In this document: in pieces, positions 5,087-6,489 of the stretch
How positions within the stretch are numbered: the stretch's first letter is position 1
Layout: the number at the start of each line of letters is the position of its first letter
NCBI GenBank assembly: GCA_009784995.1
Contig: WQXE01000104.1
Span: 1-6,489, forward strand
Length of the DNA: 6,489 nt
Source of the DNA: Treponema sp.
GTDB lineage: Bacteria; Spirochaetota; Spirochaetia; Treponematales; Breznakiellaceae
Reading direction: 5' to 3'
Notes under the pieces: generated by a model
Database searches by the model: none
What the model saw: the letters and a program-made list of their open reading frames with translations, nothing else
Told to the model about the DNA's origin: nothing
Program-made: the position numbers and the translations under genes

Positions 5087-5866
5087 ATGGGAGCAATTTG
5101 TGTTTTTGTAAATCAAAAGGGCGGTGTTGGCAAAACAACCTCGGCTATCAATATTGGCGCTTATATCGCCGAAGCCGGGAAATCCGTTCTTTTAGTTGAT
5201 TTTGACGCTCAGGCAAACCTGACAAGCGGGATTGGCATTAACCTGCCTACACCCGGCATTTATGAACTGCTCTCCGGCGCCGCTTCGACTGAAGAAGCGA
5301 TTAAAAAAACCGCCGTAAAAAATCTTGATGTAATCCCCGCGAGCCTGGACCTTTCGGGCGCGGCTGTCGAATTGATCGATCAAAAAGAACGCAATTTCTT
5401 CCTTAAAAAAACCCTGACTCCGCTAAAGGAAAAATACAATTACATTTTAATCGACTGTCCTCCGTCTTTGGGACAGCTTACGATGAACGGACTCGCGGCA
5501 GCCGACTCCGTTTTAATTCCGATGCAGTGCGAATACTTCGCGATGGAAGGGCTTCAGCAGCTTTTAATTACCGCGAAAGAAGTACAAAAAGGATTAAACC
5601 CTTCATTAAAAATCGGCGGCATTTTCTTTACAATGTACGACCCGCGAACACGGCTCGCTAATGATGTAATAAAACAGGTAAGCGCTCATTACAAAGAAAC
5701 AGTTTTAAATACGATCATCCCTCGCAACATCCGTCTTTCTGAAGCGCCATCTTTTGGAATGCCCATATCTTTATATGATCCGCAGTGCCCCGGAGCCAGA
5801 GCGTATCAAGCTCTAGCTCAGGAAATAATTCGCCGCAATCTTTCTTCCAAAGAGAAGGATGTTTAA
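5087..5866 (+). CDS. parA: Chromosome-partitioning ATPase ParA (Soj)
   Basis: A deviant Walker-type ATPase of the chromosomal ParA/Soj family (259 residues, a typical length) that forms ATP-dependent dimers on DNA and, with ParB, segregates replicated origins. Motifs: KGGVGKTT (11-18) with the signature lysine Lys11 and catalytic-loop Lys16; LLVDFDAQANLT (35-46) with Asp40; ILIDCPPSLG (120-129) with Asp123. Conserved NQKGG, MQCEYFAMEG (146-155) and LSEAPSFGMPI (217-227) segments confirm the family. No long N-terminal helix-turn-helix region is present, which fits a chromosomal (Soj) rather than P1-plasmid type. ATG 5087 is the start: the frame is open back to 4961, but that extension has no homology-like sequence and overlaps the divergent gene. 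There is no Shine-Dalgarno sequence. parB follows directly. Confidence 0.95.
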   Translation: MGAICVFVNQKGGVGKTTSAINIGAYIAEAGKSVLLVDFDAQANLTSGIGINLPTPGIYELLSGAASTEEAIKKTAVKNLDVIPASLDLSGAAVELIDQKERNFFLKKTLTPLKEKYNYILIDCPPSLGQLTMNGLAAADSVLIPMQCEYFAMEGLQQLLITAKEVQKGLNPSLKIGGIFFTMYDPRTRLANDVIKQVSAHYKETVLNTIIPRNIRLSEAPSFGMPISLYDPQCPGARAYQALAQEIIRRNLSSKEKDV

Positions 5867-6489
5867 ATGGCTCGCAGAATCGGTCTTGGAAGAGGGCTTA
5901 ATGCCTTATTAGATAATAATGATGATAATGACCAGCAAAGCGCTTCGACCAATAATGAAATTGATATTGATAGTAAACCTCAGGTTGCAGCTTCTTCTAT
6001 AAAAAATAAAGCGGGTGATATTGTACATCTGCCTGTTGAAAAATTAGTTCCAAACCCGGGTCAGCCCCGTAAGAATTTTAACGAAACAGAGCTTCAGGAA
6101 CTTGCGGAATCGATAAAAACCTACGGCATTATTCAGCCGATTATCGCGGCGAACGCGGGGGATGGCACATATATAATAATCGCGGGTGAACGCAGAACAC
6201 GCGCGGCAAGACTTGCAAATCTTACAACTATCCCTGTAATCATTCGGGACTATACCGATCAAAAACGTCTGGAAGTTTCTTTAATCGAAAACATCCAGCG
6301 TAGCGATTTAAACCCGATTGAAGAAGCCGCCGCCTATAAAAACCTGATGGATTTTTCCAGTCTTTCACAAGACGAACTTGCGCTTCGTGTCGGAAAAAAC
6401 CGTTCGACTGTCGCAAACGCATTGCGTCTTTTAAAACTGCCTGTAGAGATTCAAAAAAATATTGAAGAAGGCAAAATCAGCTCCGGGCA
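5867..6489 (+). CDS. parB: Chromosome-partitioning protein ParB (Spo0J), C-terminus missing
   Basis: The CTP-dependent DNA clamp that loads at parS sites and works with ParA in chromosome segregation. About 207 residues are visible. The N-terminal RRIGLGRGLNALL (3-15) is the basic motif that stimulates the ParA ATPase. A polar, Asn/Asp-rich linker (16-48) follows. The CTP-binding ParB/Srx domain spans about 52-150, with NPGQPRKNF (63-71), the GERR motif (107-110) and ENIQRSDLNPIEEA (141-154). The helix-turn-helix that reads parS starts around LSQDELALRVGKNRSTVANALRLLKL (166-191). The dimerisation domain lies beyond the window edge. The ATG directly abuts the parA stop codon, and its AGAAGG ribosome site lies in the last parA codons, indicating one operon with coupled translation. 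Confidence 0.95.
   Translation, partial: MARRIGLGRGLNALLDNNDDNDQQSASTNNEIDIDSKPQVAASSIKNKAGDIVHLPVEKLVPNPGQPRKNFNETELQELAESIKTYGIIQPIIAANAGDGTYIIIAGERRTRAARLANLTTIPVIIRDYTDQKRLEVSLIENIQRSDLNPIEEAAAYKNLMDFSSLSQDELALRVGKNRSTVANALRLLKLPVEIQKNIEEGKISSG

Noticed and set aside
6044..6422. Two overlapping minus-strand frames opposite parB
   Set aside because: They lie wholly opposite the conserved ParB domain and show no recognisable motif or start signal.

Overview
The window looks like chromosomal DNA of a spirochaete, most likely a Treponema or close relative. This is an inference from gene content, not a database match. The clues are a DUF2259-type secreted protein (a family I associate with treponemes), a chemotaxis CheR, chromosomal ParA/ParB, a [FeFe]-hydrogenase-type signalling set and fairly AT-rich spacers. 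No tRNA, rRNA, CRISPR array, transposase or prophage gene is visible, and no gene-free stretch exceeds about 100 bases.

Layout. Bases 1-738 (minus) carry most of cheR, the chemoreceptor methyltransferase, whose C-terminus runs off the left edge. A 62-bp divergent promoter region separates it from a small protein of unknown function (801-1274, plus). That gene carries two arms of a degenerate 8-bp-period repeat in opposite orientation, both translated in frame. It converges on a secreted DUF2259-like protein (minus, start best placed at 1985). Divergent from that is an eight-helix membrane protein of unknown function (2081-2917, plus), which ends at a compact two-way terminator shared with the next operon.

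Bases 4995-2923 (minus) are a tight three-gene operon: a CBS-pair/RsbW-like ATPase fusion, a small DRTGG-domain protein and a PHP-domain metallo-phosphoesterase. This trio is familiar from [FeFe]-hydrogenase loci, but no hydrogenase gene is present here. Divergent from it, across a 91-bp spacer, starts parA-parB (5087 to the right edge), the chromosome segregation operon. ParB is cut off by the window end after about 207 residues.

How the genes may work together: CheR feeds the chemotaxis pathway, ParA/ParB act on chromosome partition, and the CBS/DRTGG/PHP trio probably links nucleotide or redox state to hydrogen or energy metabolism. A recurring feature is that several first genes (cheR, parA, the membrane protein, possibly the 801 gene) have no Shine-Dalgarno sequence and have promoter-like boxes placed so that transcription would start at or near the ATG. 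Most of the other genes have a recognisable ribosome-binding site.
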